From Pantoea coffeiphila (GTDB taxonomy: Bacteria > Pseudomonadota > Gammaproteobacteria > Enterobacterales > Enterobacteriaceae), in contig NZ_JAFBFW010000006.1 of the NCBI RefSeq assembly GCF_016909495.1, forward strand, positions 1-64,000: a DNA stretch of 64,000 nt. The letters run 5' to 3'. Below the pieces are notes generated by a model. That model did not search any database, was not told the origin of the DNA, and saw only the letters and a program-made list of their open reading frames with translations. The position numbers were made by a program, and so were the translations under genes. Each line of letters opens with the position of its first letter. The stretch's first letter is position 1. Of the stretch, positions 15,950 through 24,033 are shown one piece after another.

Positions 15950-17185
15950 TCACAGTTTGCGCAGATAGCTGTCGTCCAGTTCGCCCGGCGTACGAACGCC
16001 CAGCAGCGCCAGATCGCGGTCGATTTCATCACGCAGGATGCCCATCGCGTGCTCCACACCTGCCTGCCCGGCAACCACCGTCGCGTAAAGGAAAGGGCGA
16101 CCGAGAAATACGAAGTCAGCCCCCAGCGCCATTGCCTTCATCACGTCGGTGCCGCGCCGGATGCCGCTGTCGATAATCACCTTCATATCGCCTTTCGCCG
16201 CCGCAATCTCCGCCAGCGTGAACAGTGGCGGGATGGTGTGGTCGAGCTGACGCCCACCGTGATTCGACAGGATCACCGCATCCGCGCCGAGATCGCGGGC
16301 GATAAACGCATCCTGCGGCGACATCAGCCCCTTAATCACCAGGTTACCGCGCCATTTTTTGCGAATGGCTTCGACGTTTTTCCAGCAGAGTTTGTCGCGT
16401 GCATTGGTGTTGCGCACCTTGCTGGACATCATCGGCGGGCCGCGTTCGGCATCGGTATTTTCAAAATGCGGCGCGCCGTGGCGCAGGAAGGTTTGCGCCA
16501 CAGTCCCCAGCAGCCAGCGCGGGTTCATCGCGCTTTCAAACGCCACCTTCGGGGTGATTTTGATCGGCATACTGAAGCCGCTGCGGGTGTTGTGCTCGCG
16601 GTTGCCGAGCATCGGCGTATCCCCGGTCACCACCAGCGTCTGATACCCGGCAGCCTCCACGCGGTCCACCAGCCGGTCGATGCGCGGCTGATCCCCGGCC
16701 AGATAGGCCTGGAACCAGGCATCCGGGTTGGCGGCGTGCACGTCCTCCAGCTTCACCAGCGACGAGGCGCTGAGGATCATCGGCACGTTCATGCTGCGGG
16801 CGGCGCGGGCGAGGGCAATATCGGCCTGATAGGCCACGAAGGACGCACCGCCCAGCGGGGCCACGCCAAACGGGTGCTGATAGCGGTGGCCAAACAGATT
16901 TACCGACTGGTCGCGGCCGGAAACGTCGCGGAACATCCGTGGAATAAATTTAAAACGCTGATAGGCATCAAAATTTCCGGCAATGCCCTGGCCGGTTTCC
17001 ACCCCGCCCGCCACGTACTGATAAATCATATTCGGCAGGCGGCGGCGCGCGTGGCGCTCAAAGTCATCCAGCGCCAGCAGATCGCGAAACTGGCGCGGCA
17101 GCTTTTTTGCCACGGACGGGCTGACCGCCGCGCTGTGCGGAACGGCAGCGGTCGGTAAAGAAGATGAGTTTGCAGGCGTTGTCAT
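15950..17185 (-). CDS. FMN-dependent alpha-hydroxy-acid oxidase/dehydrogenase (LldD-like)
   Basis: A 411-residue member of the L-lactate dehydrogenase/glycolate oxidase family, oxidising an L-2-hydroxy acid at FMN. The FMN barrel marks are all present: PFGVAPLGG, WFQAYLAGD, VVTGDTPMLGNRE, LVIKGLMSP with the FMN-contact Lys, catalytic His in SNHGGRQLD, and DSGIRRGTDVMKA. An N-terminal tail of about 30 Ser/Ala/Pro-rich residues precedes the domain. It is transcribed divergently from the racemase/otnK operon and shares two LacI-type operators and a CRP site with it. It could oxidise C2 of a tetronate, replacing the usual NAD-dependent dehydrogenase of Otn pathways. Confidence 0.85.
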   Translation of the reverse strand: MTTPANSSSLPTAAVPHSAAVSPSVAKKLPRQFRDLLALDDFERHARRRLPNMIYQYVAGGVETGQGIAGNFDAYQRFKFIPRMFRDVSGRDQSVNLFGHRYQHPFGVAPLGGASFVAYQADIALARAARSMNVPMILSASSLVKLEDVHAANPDAWFQAYLAGDQPRIDRLVDRVEAAGYQTLVVTGDTPMLGNREHNTRSGFSMPIKITPKVAFESAMNPRWLLGTVAQTFLRHGAPHFENTDAERGPPMMSSKVRNTNARDKLCWKNVEAIRKKWRGNLVIKGLMSPQDAFIARDLGADAVILSNHGGRQLDHTIPPLFTLAEIAAAKGDMKVIIDSGIRRGTDVMKAMALGADFVFLGRPFLYATVVAGQAGVEHAMGILRDEIDRDLALLGVRTPGELDDSYLRKL

Positions 17186-17265
17186 AGGGCGTTCTCACTG
17201 TCCATTTTTAGCGTTGTTGCCGGGCCAGGTGGCAGAGCAACCTGTTGCGTCGGGCATTAATTTTT

Positions 17266-17279
17266 GTAAGCGCTTTCAA
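17266..17279. promoter_or_regulatory. LacI-type operator O3
   Basis: GTAAGCGCTTTCAA, exactly the same 14 bases as O2 at 14049-14062, 80 bases upstream of the oxidase start and 134 bases upstream of the racemase-fold gene. Confidence 0.7.
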
Positions 17280-17334
17280 TTTTGCTGCCTTACACATAAA
17301 ATTTCAACACCGTACGAGCGATGCCAACCTGTTT

Positions 17335-17356
17335 TTATGTGATCGGTATCACTTTA
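17335..17356. promoter_or_regulatory. CRP-cAMP binding site
   Basis: TGTGA-TCGGTA-TCACT at 17338-17353 with flanking T/A, a near-consensus CRP site, centred 68 bases upstream of the racemase-fold ATG and lying between operators O3 and O4. It implies glucose repression of this locus. Confidence 0.65.
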
Positions 17357-17367
17357 CAGAAACAATT

Positions 17368-17379
17368 GTAAGCCCTTAC
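17368..17379. promoter_or_regulatory. LacI-type operator O4
   Basis: GTAAGCCCTTAC, palindromic except at the centre, flanked by T and A (TGTAAGCCCTTACA). It lies 33 bases upstream of the racemase-fold ATG, where a bound repressor would block RNA polymerase; its centre is 102 bases from O3, so looping is possible. Confidence 0.65.
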
Positions 17380-17412
17380 ATTAAGCCTGTACCCCGACAG
17401 ACTGGAGTTGAA

Positions 17413-18081
17413 ATGACATCGCGAATTGTTTTACTGCATGCCACCCCGGTGGCCATGGAGCCGATCCACACCGCCTTCGCCGAAATCTGGCCGCAGGCGG
17501 AAACCATCAATCTGCTGGATGACGGCCTGTCGATTGACCGCGCCCGCAGCCCGGAGCTCACCGAAGCGATGATCGATCGTTTTGTGCGCCTGGGTGAATA
17601 CGCAGCGGATATGCAGGCCGAGGGCATTCTGATCACCTGCTCGGCGTTTGGCCCGGCGATTGACCGGCTGGCGGAAAAACTGACCATTCCGGTGCTGCGC
17701 CCGAACGAGGCGATGTTCCGCCAGGCCATCGCGCAGGGCAGCGATATCGGCATGCTGGCCACCTTTGGCCCGGCGGTGGAAACCATGACCGCAGAATTTG
17801 ACGAGTACGTGGCGCGCACCGGTTCGGCCGCGCGGCTGACCACCGTGCTGGTGCCGGAGGCCATCGACCTGCTGAAAAAAGGTGATGCGCAGAGCCATAA
17901 CCGGCTGGTGGCCGCGCGGGCCGCTGAGCTGGCGCACTGCGACGTGATTATGCTGGCGCACTTTTCCACCTCGCGTGCCGCCGCCGCCGTCCGCGAGCAG
18001 GTCAGCATTCCGGTGCTGACCGCGCCGCACGCCGCTGCCAGCCTGATGAAGGCCAGCGTAACCGACACCGGGGAGGAGTAA
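17413..18081 (+). CDS. Asp/Glu racemase-fold protein with one catalytic Cys
   Basis: A 222-residue cytosolic protein of the Asp/Glu/hydantoin racemase and arylmalonate decarboxylase superfamily. The first catalytic Cys is kept (Cys76 in ILITCSAFGPAI), but the second, normally in an LxCT-like segment, is replaced: the matching stretch reads DVIMLAHFSTSRAA with His183. A standard two-base racemisation is therefore unlikely; a one-Cys isomerase or decarboxylase reaction fits better. The ATG at 17413 follows CTGGAG; the frame is open further upstream only through the regulatory region. It is cotranscribed with otnK (gap of 3 bases), so it probably makes or processes the kinase substrate. Confidence 0.75.
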   Translation: MTSRIVLLHATPVAMEPIHTAFAEIWPQAETINLLDDGLSIDRARSPELTEAMIDRFVRLGEYAADMQAEGILITCSAFGPAIDRLAEKLTIPVLRPNEAMFRQAIAQGSDIGMLATFGPAVETMTAEFDEYVARTGSAARLTTVLVPEAIDLLKKGDAQSHNRLVAARAAELAHCDVIMLAHFSTSRAAAAVREQVSIPVLTAPHAAASLMKASVTDTGEE

Positions 18082-18084
18082 GCG

Positions 18085-19347
18085 ATGCTGATTGGAGTGA
18101 TTGCCGACGATTTTACCGGTGCCAGCGATATTGCCGTAACGCTGTCGAAGGGGCTGGAAGGGGAAGGCGGGCTGCGTACCACGCAGTATCTTGGCGTGCC
18201 GTCCGTTCAGGCTGATGCCTCGGTTGAGGCGGGCGTTATCGCGCTGAAAAGCCGTTCGCTGCCGGTGGATGAGGCGGTGGCGCAGTCGCTGGCCGCCTGC
18301 CGCTGGCTGCAGGAACAGGGCTGCGAGCAGATTATTTTTAAATACTGCTCCACTTTCGATTCCACCGAGGAGGGGAATATCGGGCCGGTGACCGACGCGC
18401 TGGCGGTGCACCTGGAAGCGCAGAGCGTAGTGATGTGCCCGGCGTTTCCGGCCATGGGCCGTACGCTGTATCAGGGACATCTGTTTGTCCACGACAGGCC
18501 GCTGAACGAATCCGGCATGCAGCACCATCCGCTGACGCCGATGACCGATGCCGATCTGCGCCGGGTGCTGGCGCGGCAGTCGCAAAACCGCGTCGGGCAT
18601 ATTGGCTGGCAAACGGTCAGTGCGGGCAGCGGGGCGGTACAGGCCGCGCTGGCCGCTCAGGCAGAAGAGGGCAGGGTGCTGGTGATTGTTGATGCTATCA
18701 GCAATGACGATCTCACCACTATCGGCAGCGCCTGCCGGGGAGCCGCGCTGGTGACCGGCGGGTCGGGAATTGCCCGGGCGCTGCCGCATAACTTTATTGC
18801 TGACGGGCGGGCGAAGGGGCAGCGCGCGGGCGTGCCGCAGGTGAGCGGCGCGGAAGCGATCCTCGTCGGCAGCTGTTCCGGGGCCACGCGCGGGCAGATC
18901 GCCGAGCATGAAAAGCAGCACCCGGTGCTGATGATTGACGTGAAAGAGGTGCTGAGCGGCGCAACGGGTCCGCAGCAGCTGGTGGACTTTATTCAGGCGC
19001 ATCAGGGCCAGGCACCGCTGGTCTATTCTTCCGGCGATCCGGAAACGGTGCGCCAGCTGCAGCAGCAATACGGCCGTGAGAAGATAGCCGAAGCGCTGGA
19101 TACGCTGTTTGGCCAGACGGCGCGGCAGCTGGTGGCCGAGGGTGTGCGGCGTCTGGTGGTCGGCGGCGGGGAAACCTCCGGGGCGGTGGTCAGCGCGCTG
19201 GATCTTGATGCCCTGACCATCGGGCAAGAGATCGATACCGGCGTTCCGGCGATGGTGTCCGGCGGCGAGCGTCCGATTGCCCTGGCGCTGAAATCAGGCA
19301 ACTTCGGCGGCAGAGACTTTTTCGCCCGGGCGCTGAAAACGCTGTAA
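18085..19347 (+). CDS. otnK: 3-oxo-tetronate kinase (OtnK-like four-carbon acid sugar kinase)
   Basis: A 420-residue four-carbon acid sugar kinase of the OtnK/DUF1537 type, phosphorylating 3-oxo-tetronate at O4 with ATP. Family marks: N-terminal IGVIADDFTGASDIAVTLSK (residues 3-22), KYCSTFDSTEEGNIGP (about 91-106), FPAMGRTLYQGHLFV, and the C-terminal nucleotide-binding VVGGGETSGAVVSAL. It follows the racemase-fold gene by 3 bases. Together with OtnC (11924-12562) it would convert 3-oxo-tetronate to dihydroxyacetone phosphate and CO2. A hairpin lies just downstream. Confidence 0.87.
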   Translation: MLIGVIADDFTGASDIAVTLSKGLEGEGGLRTTQYLGVPSVQADASVEAGVIALKSRSLPVDEAVAQSLAACRWLQEQGCEQIIFKYCSTFDSTEEGNIGPVTDALAVHLEAQSVVMCPAFPAMGRTLYQGHLFVHDRPLNESGMQHHPLTPMTDADLRRVLARQSQNRVGHIGWQTVSAGSGAVQAALAAQAEEGRVLVIVDAISNDDLTTIGSACRGAALVTGGSGIARALPHNFIADGRAKGQRAGVPQVSGAEAILVGSCSGATRGQIAEHEKQHPVLMIDVKEVLSGATGPQQLVDFIQAHQGQAPLVYSSGDPETVRQLQQQYGREKIAEALDTLFGQTARQLVAEGVRRLVVGGGETSGAVVSALDLDALTIGQEIDTGVPAMVSGGERPIALALKSGNFGGRDFFARALKTL

Positions 19348-19359
19348 AGCAGACAAGTC

Positions 19360-19400
19360 GGACGCGGGCCACGGCACCGCGTCCGTACTGGCTTATATTT
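19360..19400 (+). terminator. Hairpin after otnK
   Basis: Perfect 8-base stem GGACGCGG / CCGCGTCC (19360-19384) with a 9-base loop, followed after a short gap by a T-rich run (about 19396-19401). It is a plausible terminator separating otnK from the sugar ABC operon. Confidence 0.5.
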
Positions 19401-19498
19401 TTCAGGTATTAGATAGCTTTTTTAATTATTTTTTGGAATTAACAGCGCCTGATAGCGTAAATTTTCTACTAATAACATGATGAAAAGTGGGAAAATTT

Positions 19499-20482
19499 AT
19501 GGCTTTCAAAATCAGTCGCGTGGCTGCTGTATTACTTGCCCTGGGAACCATCACCAACGTATCCGCGGCCGAGCAGGCGCTCTCTCTGCAAGGCAAAACC
19601 ATCGGAATCGCCGTAGTGGGCACCCAGCACTTCTGGGATCGTGAGGCCTATAAAGGCGCCACGGAAGAGGTGGAAAAACTGGGTGGTAAGGTGGTGGGTG
19701 TTGACGGTGGCCGCGATAACCAGGTGCATGCGGATAACCACGACATCCTGCGCGCGCGCAAGGTGGATGCGGTGATCAGCATTCTCGGCGACAGCTCGGT
19801 GGAGCCAAAATTCAAAGCGCTGCGTGATGCCAACATTCCGGTCTTTACCGTCGATCACGTCTCGCCGTATTCGGTAAACAACACCACTTCAGATAACTAC
19901 AGCCTCGGCAGCACCATTGGCCGCTATACGGCGGATGCGTTGGGTGGCAAAGGCACCGTGGCGGTGTTCAACGCCTTCTCGAACTCGCTGCGCATCTGCG
20001 GCATCCGCTACGATCAGTGGAAATATGTGTTGCAGGACTATCCGGGCATTAAGATCCTCCAGCCGGAGCTGGCCGAACAGTTCGCCAACTCGCCGGAAGA
20101 TGCACGTAAGAAAACCCTCGAACTGCTGGGCCAGCATCCGAAAGGCACGCTGGATGCCATCCACGTTGCCTGCTGGGATCAGCCGGCCATCGGTATCGTA
20201 CAGGCGCTGGAAGAAACCGGCCGCGACAAAGACGTGAAAGTCACCGCGATTGATGCCGGTCCGGACACGCTGGAAATCATGGCCGAGAAAGACAGCCCGT
20301 TCGTGGCCAACGTCGCCCAGCAGCCGCGTCTGATCGGCACCACCTCCGCCGACAACGTCGCCCGCTACTTCGGCGGCGCGAAGCTGCTGCCGCAGACTTT
20401 CGTACCGGTGCTGCCGGTGCAGGGTCCGGAAGAGGCGAAGGCGGTGTACAAACAGCTGGGCTACGGCGATCTGAAGGAGTAA
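19499..20482 (+). CDS. Sugar ABC transporter substrate-binding protein (RbsB-like)
   Basis: A 327-residue periplasmic binding protein of the ribose/galactose type (Peripla_BP_4). A signal peptide ends near TNVSA-AEQ (about residue 23); the mature part opens with KTIGIAVVGTQHFWDREAYKGATEE and contains the DAVISILGDSS and VTAIDAGPDTLEIM blocks. ATG 19499 is chosen over GTG 19487, because the region GTGGGA before the ATG fits a ribosome site and the signal peptide then begins correctly. It is first in a five-gene operon with the ATPase, two permeases and a PfkB kinase. Confidence 0.87.
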   Translation: MAFKISRVAAVLLALGTITNVSAAEQALSLQGKTIGIAVVGTQHFWDREAYKGATEEVEKLGGKVVGVDGGRDNQVHADNHDILRARKVDAVISILGDSSVEPKFKALRDANIPVFTVDHVSPYSVNNTTSDNYSLGSTIGRYTADALGGKGTVAVFNAFSNSLRICGIRYDQWKYVLQDYPGIKILQPELAEQFANSPEDARKKTLELLGQHPKGTLDAIHVACWDQPAIGIVQALEETGRDKDVKVTAIDAGPDTLEIMAEKDSPFVANVAQQPRLIGTTSADNVARYFGGAKLLPQTFVPVLPVQGPEEAKAVYKQLGYGDLKE

Positions 20483-20489
20483 TCGCGGC

Positions 20490-22028
20490 GTGACTCAGTC
20501 TCTGCACAAGGCCGCCCCGGGCGGCCTGTTTATGCAGCACATCCGCAAAACCTTTGCCGGTGTGACTGCCCTCGACGGGGTTGAACTTCACGTTCGCCCC
20601 GGGGAAATTCATGGCCTGATCGGTGAAAACGGCGCGGGGAAATCCACGCTGATTAAGATCCTCGCGGGCGTATATGCGCCCGACAGCGGCGATATCAGCG
20701 TCGGGGGGCGACGGCTGGCCAGCGTGACCCCGGCGACGGTGCAGCGCGAAGGCATCCGCTTTATCCACCAGGAGCTGCATCTGATCCCCCACTTCACCGT
20801 GGCGGAGTCGGTGTTTATCGGCCAGGAACGCTGTCATCGCCTGGGGCGGCTCGATCGCCGGGCGATGCGTGCGGACAGCGAAAAATTCTTTCGCGAGGTG
20901 CTGAATATCCGGCTGGACGGTAACCGCCTGATCCGCGACCTGTCGCAGGCCGAGCTGAAGCTGGTGCAGATTGCCCGCGCGCTGATCGACGGCGAAGCCC
21001 GGTTGGTGGTGTTCGACGAACCCACCGCGCCGCTGGAAGCCCGGGAAGCGGCGCTGCTATTCGACGCCATCAGGGCGCTGAAAGCGCGCGGCATCGCGAT
21101 TATCTACGTCTCCCACTACCTGAATGAAATCACCCAGATTTGTGACCGCGTGACGGTGCTGCGCAACGGTAAACAGGTTGCCACACTGGACGAGGTCAAC
21201 GCCGATGACATCGATCGCCTGATTGAGCTGATGGTGGGCCGCGAACTGACCACGCTGTTTGCGCCTCCGGCGGAAAAACCGCCGTCGACCACGCCGTGGC
21301 TGTCGCTGGAAAACCTCGGCAGCGATGCGTTTCGCCACATCAATTTCCAGCTGGCACCGGGCGAAATTGTCGGCATCGCCGGGCTGTCCGGCTCCGGGCG
21401 CGAGCAGCTGATCGACGCACTGTACGGCCTGTATCCGCTGCGCCAGGGCACGCTGCGTATTGCCGGTAAGGCGGTACGGCTGCGTTCGCCGGTGCAGGCG
21501 ATTGCCGAGGGGATTGCGCTGGTGCCTCGCGACCGCCGCCATCACGGGCTGATCCAGCCGCTGTCGGTGGCCGACAACATTAACATTGCCTCGCCGGGCA
21601 GCCTGTCGCGTTTCGGCTGGGAGCTGAAAGAAAAGGCGCGGCAGAATGCGCTGGCGCTGGCGGAAAAGCTGGATATTCGCCCGCGCAACGTGCGCCAGGC
21701 AGTACGCTTCCTCAGCGGCGGCAACCAGCAGAAAGTGATTCTGGCCCGCTGGCTTAACAGCCACAGCCAGCTGTTTATCCTTGATGAGCCGACGCTGGGC
21801 GTTGACGTTGGCGCGCGTGCCGAAATCTACCATCTTACCCGCCAGCTGGCCGATAAAGGGCGCTGCGTGCTGGTCTCCTCCAGCGATGCCAGCGAGCTGA
21901 TTGGGCTGTGCGATCGCCTGCTGGTGATGCGCCGTGGCGAAATCGTGGCCGAAGTGCCGACCCATAATCTGACCCAGGACGGGCTGCTGGCGCTGACCAG
22001 CGGCGGCAGTGAACAGGAAACCCCGTAA
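20490..22028 (+). CDS. Sugar ABC transporter ATP-binding protein (RbsA-like)
   Basis: A 512-residue double-domain ABC ATPase. The first half has an intact Walker A (GENGAGKST, about residue 45) and Walker B (LVVFDEPTAPL); its signature is the degenerate LSQAE. The second half has a changed Walker A (GLSGSGREQ) but an intact LSGGNQQK signature and FILDEPTLGVD. This asymmetry is normal for RbsA-type proteins, in which composite sites form between halves. It pairs with the two permeases downstream and overlaps the first by one base. Confidence 0.9.
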   Translation: MTQSLHKAAPGGLFMQHIRKTFAGVTALDGVELHVRPGEIHGLIGENGAGKSTLIKILAGVYAPDSGDISVGGRRLASVTPATVQREGIRFIHQELHLIPHFTVAESVFIGQERCHRLGRLDRRAMRADSEKFFREVLNIRLDGNRLIRDLSQAELKLVQIARALIDGEARLVVFDEPTAPLEAREAALLFDAIRALKARGIAIIYVSHYLNEITQICDRVTVLRNGKQVATLDEVNADDIDRLIELMVGRELTTLFAPPAEKPPSTTPWLSLENLGSDAFRHINFQLAPGEIVGIAGLSGSGREQLIDALYGLYPLRQGTLRIAGKAVRLRSPVQAIAEGIALVPRDRRHHGLIQPLSVADNINIASPGSLSRFGWELKEKARQNALALAEKLDIRPRNVRQAVRFLSGGNQQKVILARWLNSHSQLFILDEPTLGVDVGARAEIYHLTRQLADKGRCVLVSSSDASELIGLCDRLLVMRRGEIVAEVPTHNLTQDGLLALTSGGSEQETP

Positions 22029-23011
22029 TGAGCGATCTCTCTCAGCCAGGCCTGCGGCGCAGGCTGGCCTTTCCCATCGATAAAATTCCGCTGCTGCTGT
22101 TTGCCGCGCTGCTGGTGTTCTTCTGCTTCCAGGCACCGTGGTTCCTCAGCTGGCAGAACGTCAGCGTGATCCTGAAACAGACCGCGCCGCTGGCTATTCT
22201 TTGCTTCGGCCTGGCCTGCGTGATCATCGGCGGCGGTGATGATGTGGTTTCCGGCGGCATCGATCTGTCGCTGCCGGCCATTTCGGTGCTGGCTGTGGCG
22301 ATAATCAGTATTGGCGTACAGATCGAGGCGAATATCTTTCTGCTGGCGCTGCTTGCGGTCGCCGCCGCGCTGCTGGCCGGACTGGTGAACGCACTGATGG
22401 TGGTACGGGTGGGCCTGCCGCCGCTGCTGGCAACGCTGGCCAGTTCGGTGGCGATCGTTGGCCTGACCAACTATCTGACCCGCCAGCGCCGTATCAGCAT
22501 TGACGCGCCGTGGCTGGTGGCCTTCCGCGACGGAACGCTGATGGGTCTGCCGTGGGCGGTGTGGTTTATGCTGGCGGTATTTGTACTGTACCAGTTTGTG
22601 GTGCATCACAGCCGCTGGGGGCAGCATCTGCAGGCCAGCGGCGGCAGCCGGGAAGCCGCCGAGCTGGCCGGGCTGCCGGTGAACTCATTAATGCTGCGTT
22701 CCTATCTGCTGGCTGCTGCTGCCGCCGCGCTGGCCGCGCTGACGCTGCTGGCACGGGGTTCCGGCAGTTCGCCCGGTGCCGAAGAGCCGCTGCTGCTGGA
22801 AATGGTGCTGGCGACCTTTATCGGCACCGCGTTTTCCCGTCGCCGGGTGGTCACCGTGTGGGGCGCGCTGCTGGGGGCGCTGCTGGTCAATGCGCTGTCC
22901 AACGGGCTGGCGCTGATGCGGGTGGATATTTTCTGGGTGGGAACGGTGAAGGGCGTGCTGATCCTGCTGGTTCTGGCCGCCGCGGCCGTGCAGCGTCGGG
23001 GGCAGCCATGA
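22028..23011 (+). CDS. Sugar ABC transporter permease 1 (RbsC-like)
   Basis: A 327-residue inner-membrane permease of the RbsC family with about eight to ten hydrophobic segments and the family motif GGIDLSLPAISVLAV (about residue 76). Start at 22028, overlapping the ATPase stop (TAATG). It overlaps the second permease by ATGA. Two different permease subunits suggest a heterodimeric channel, as in several autoinducer-2, erythritol or pentose importers. Confidence 0.88.
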   Translation: MSDLSQPGLRRRLAFPIDKIPLLLFAALLVFFCFQAPWFLSWQNVSVILKQTAPLAILCFGLACVIIGGGDDVVSGGIDLSLPAISVLAVAIISIGVQIEANIFLLALLAVAAALLAGLVNALMVVRVGLPPLLATLASSVAIVGLTNYLTRQRRISIDAPWLVAFRDGTLMGLPWAVWFMLAVFVLYQFVVHHSRWGQHLQASGGSREAAELAGLPVNSLMLRSYLLAAAAAALAALTLLARGSGSSPGAEEPLLLEMVLATFIGTAFSRRRVVTVWGALLGALLVNALSNGLALMRVDIFWVGTVKGVLILLVLAAAAVQRRGQP

Positions 23012-24033
23012 GCAAATCCACACAGGTATTAACCGCGCGCACCGCTTCTCAGGGCGGCAGCCTGCTTTCGCTGCTGGCCCGCTACGGATTCCAGCTGATC
23101 CTGCTGCTGTTTATCCTGTTTTTCGCCCTCAACAGCCCGGTATTTTTAACCGCGGATAATCTGGCCAACATCCTGCAGGGGAACGCTATTCTGCTGATCG
23201 TCGCGCTGGCGATGACGCTGGTGGTGATCGCGGGCGGCATCGATCTGTCGGTGGGCGTGGCGCTGGACTTCGGTGCGGCGTTTGCGCTGGTGGCGCTGAA
23301 AACCTGGGGCTGGCCGTGGCAGGGCGCGGTGCTGGCCGCGCTGGCCGGAGGGGCGCTGGTCGGTCTGGTGAACGCCATTCTGATCCTCGGTTTCCGGGTG
23401 AAGCCGTTTCTGGCGACGCTGGGCACCTGGTTTATCGGCAGCAGCCTTGAGCGGGTGCTGACCGACGGCGGCGGACCGATTGCCTATCGCCGCATGGCCG
23501 CCGAATATCATGAGATCGCGGTTGGTTCGCTGTGGGGCATCGCTATTCCGGTAGTGATTGCTGCGGTACTGATGCTGATCTGCTATCTGCTGCTGGAGCG
23601 CACGCTGTTTGGCAAGCGCATCCATGCGGTGGGCCTCAACCCGGTCGCCTCGCTGAATGCCGGGGTGAACGTTAAGCGCAACCTGCTGTGGGTGCTGATT
23701 GCCAGTTCGGTGCTGTGCGCCATCGGCGGGATTATTCTGTCCGCGAACCTGCGGCAGTTCAGCCCGCTGGCCGGGCAGTCCTATCTGCTGGATGCCATCG
23801 CAGCGGTGTTTATCGGCACCGCATTTCATGCACAGGGCAGGCCGAACGTGCCTGGAACGCTGGTGGGCGTGCTGTTCCTCGGCCTGGTGGCCAACGGTCT
23901 GAACCTGATGGGGCTGGATTTTATTCTGAAAGACGCACTGAACGGTCTGGTGCTGCTGGTGGCGCTGGTGCTCTCCTTCTGGCAGGGCAGGCTGCGACAG
24001 TCGCAACAGTGGCGAAAAAAGGAGGCGGCATGA
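23008..24033 (+). CDS. Sugar ABC transporter permease 2 (RbsC-like)
   Basis: A 341-residue RbsC-family permease with the GGIDLSVGVALDFGAAF motif (about residue 73). The frame is open far upstream through the first permease, but the ATG at 23008 overlaps that gene's TGA and begins a normal N-terminus, so it is the start. The C-terminus ends in a basic tail (QGRLRQSQQWRKKEAA). Coupled to the PfkB gene by another ATGA overlap at 24030. Confidence 0.88.
   Translation: MSKSTQVLTARTASQGGSLLSLLARYGFQLILLLFILFFALNSPVFLTADNLANILQGNAILLIVALAMTLVVIAGGIDLSVGVALDFGAAFALVALKTWGWPWQGAVLAALAGGALVGLVNAILILGFRVKPFLATLGTWFIGSSLERVLTDGGGPIAYRRMAAEYHEIAVGSLWGIAIPVVIAAVLMLICYLLLERTLFGKRIHAVGLNPVASLNAGVNVKRNLLWVLIASSVLCAIGGIILSANLRQFSPLAGQSYLLDAIAAVFIGTAFHAQGRPNVPGTLVGVLFLGLVANGLNLMGLDFILKDALNGLVLLVALVLSFWQGRLRQSQQWRKKEAA

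Noticed and set aside
17431-19227. 598-codon open frame opposite the racemase-fold and otnK genes
   Set aside because: Antisense shadow with no recognisable domain and no ribosome site; the + strand genes show conserved motifs throughout.
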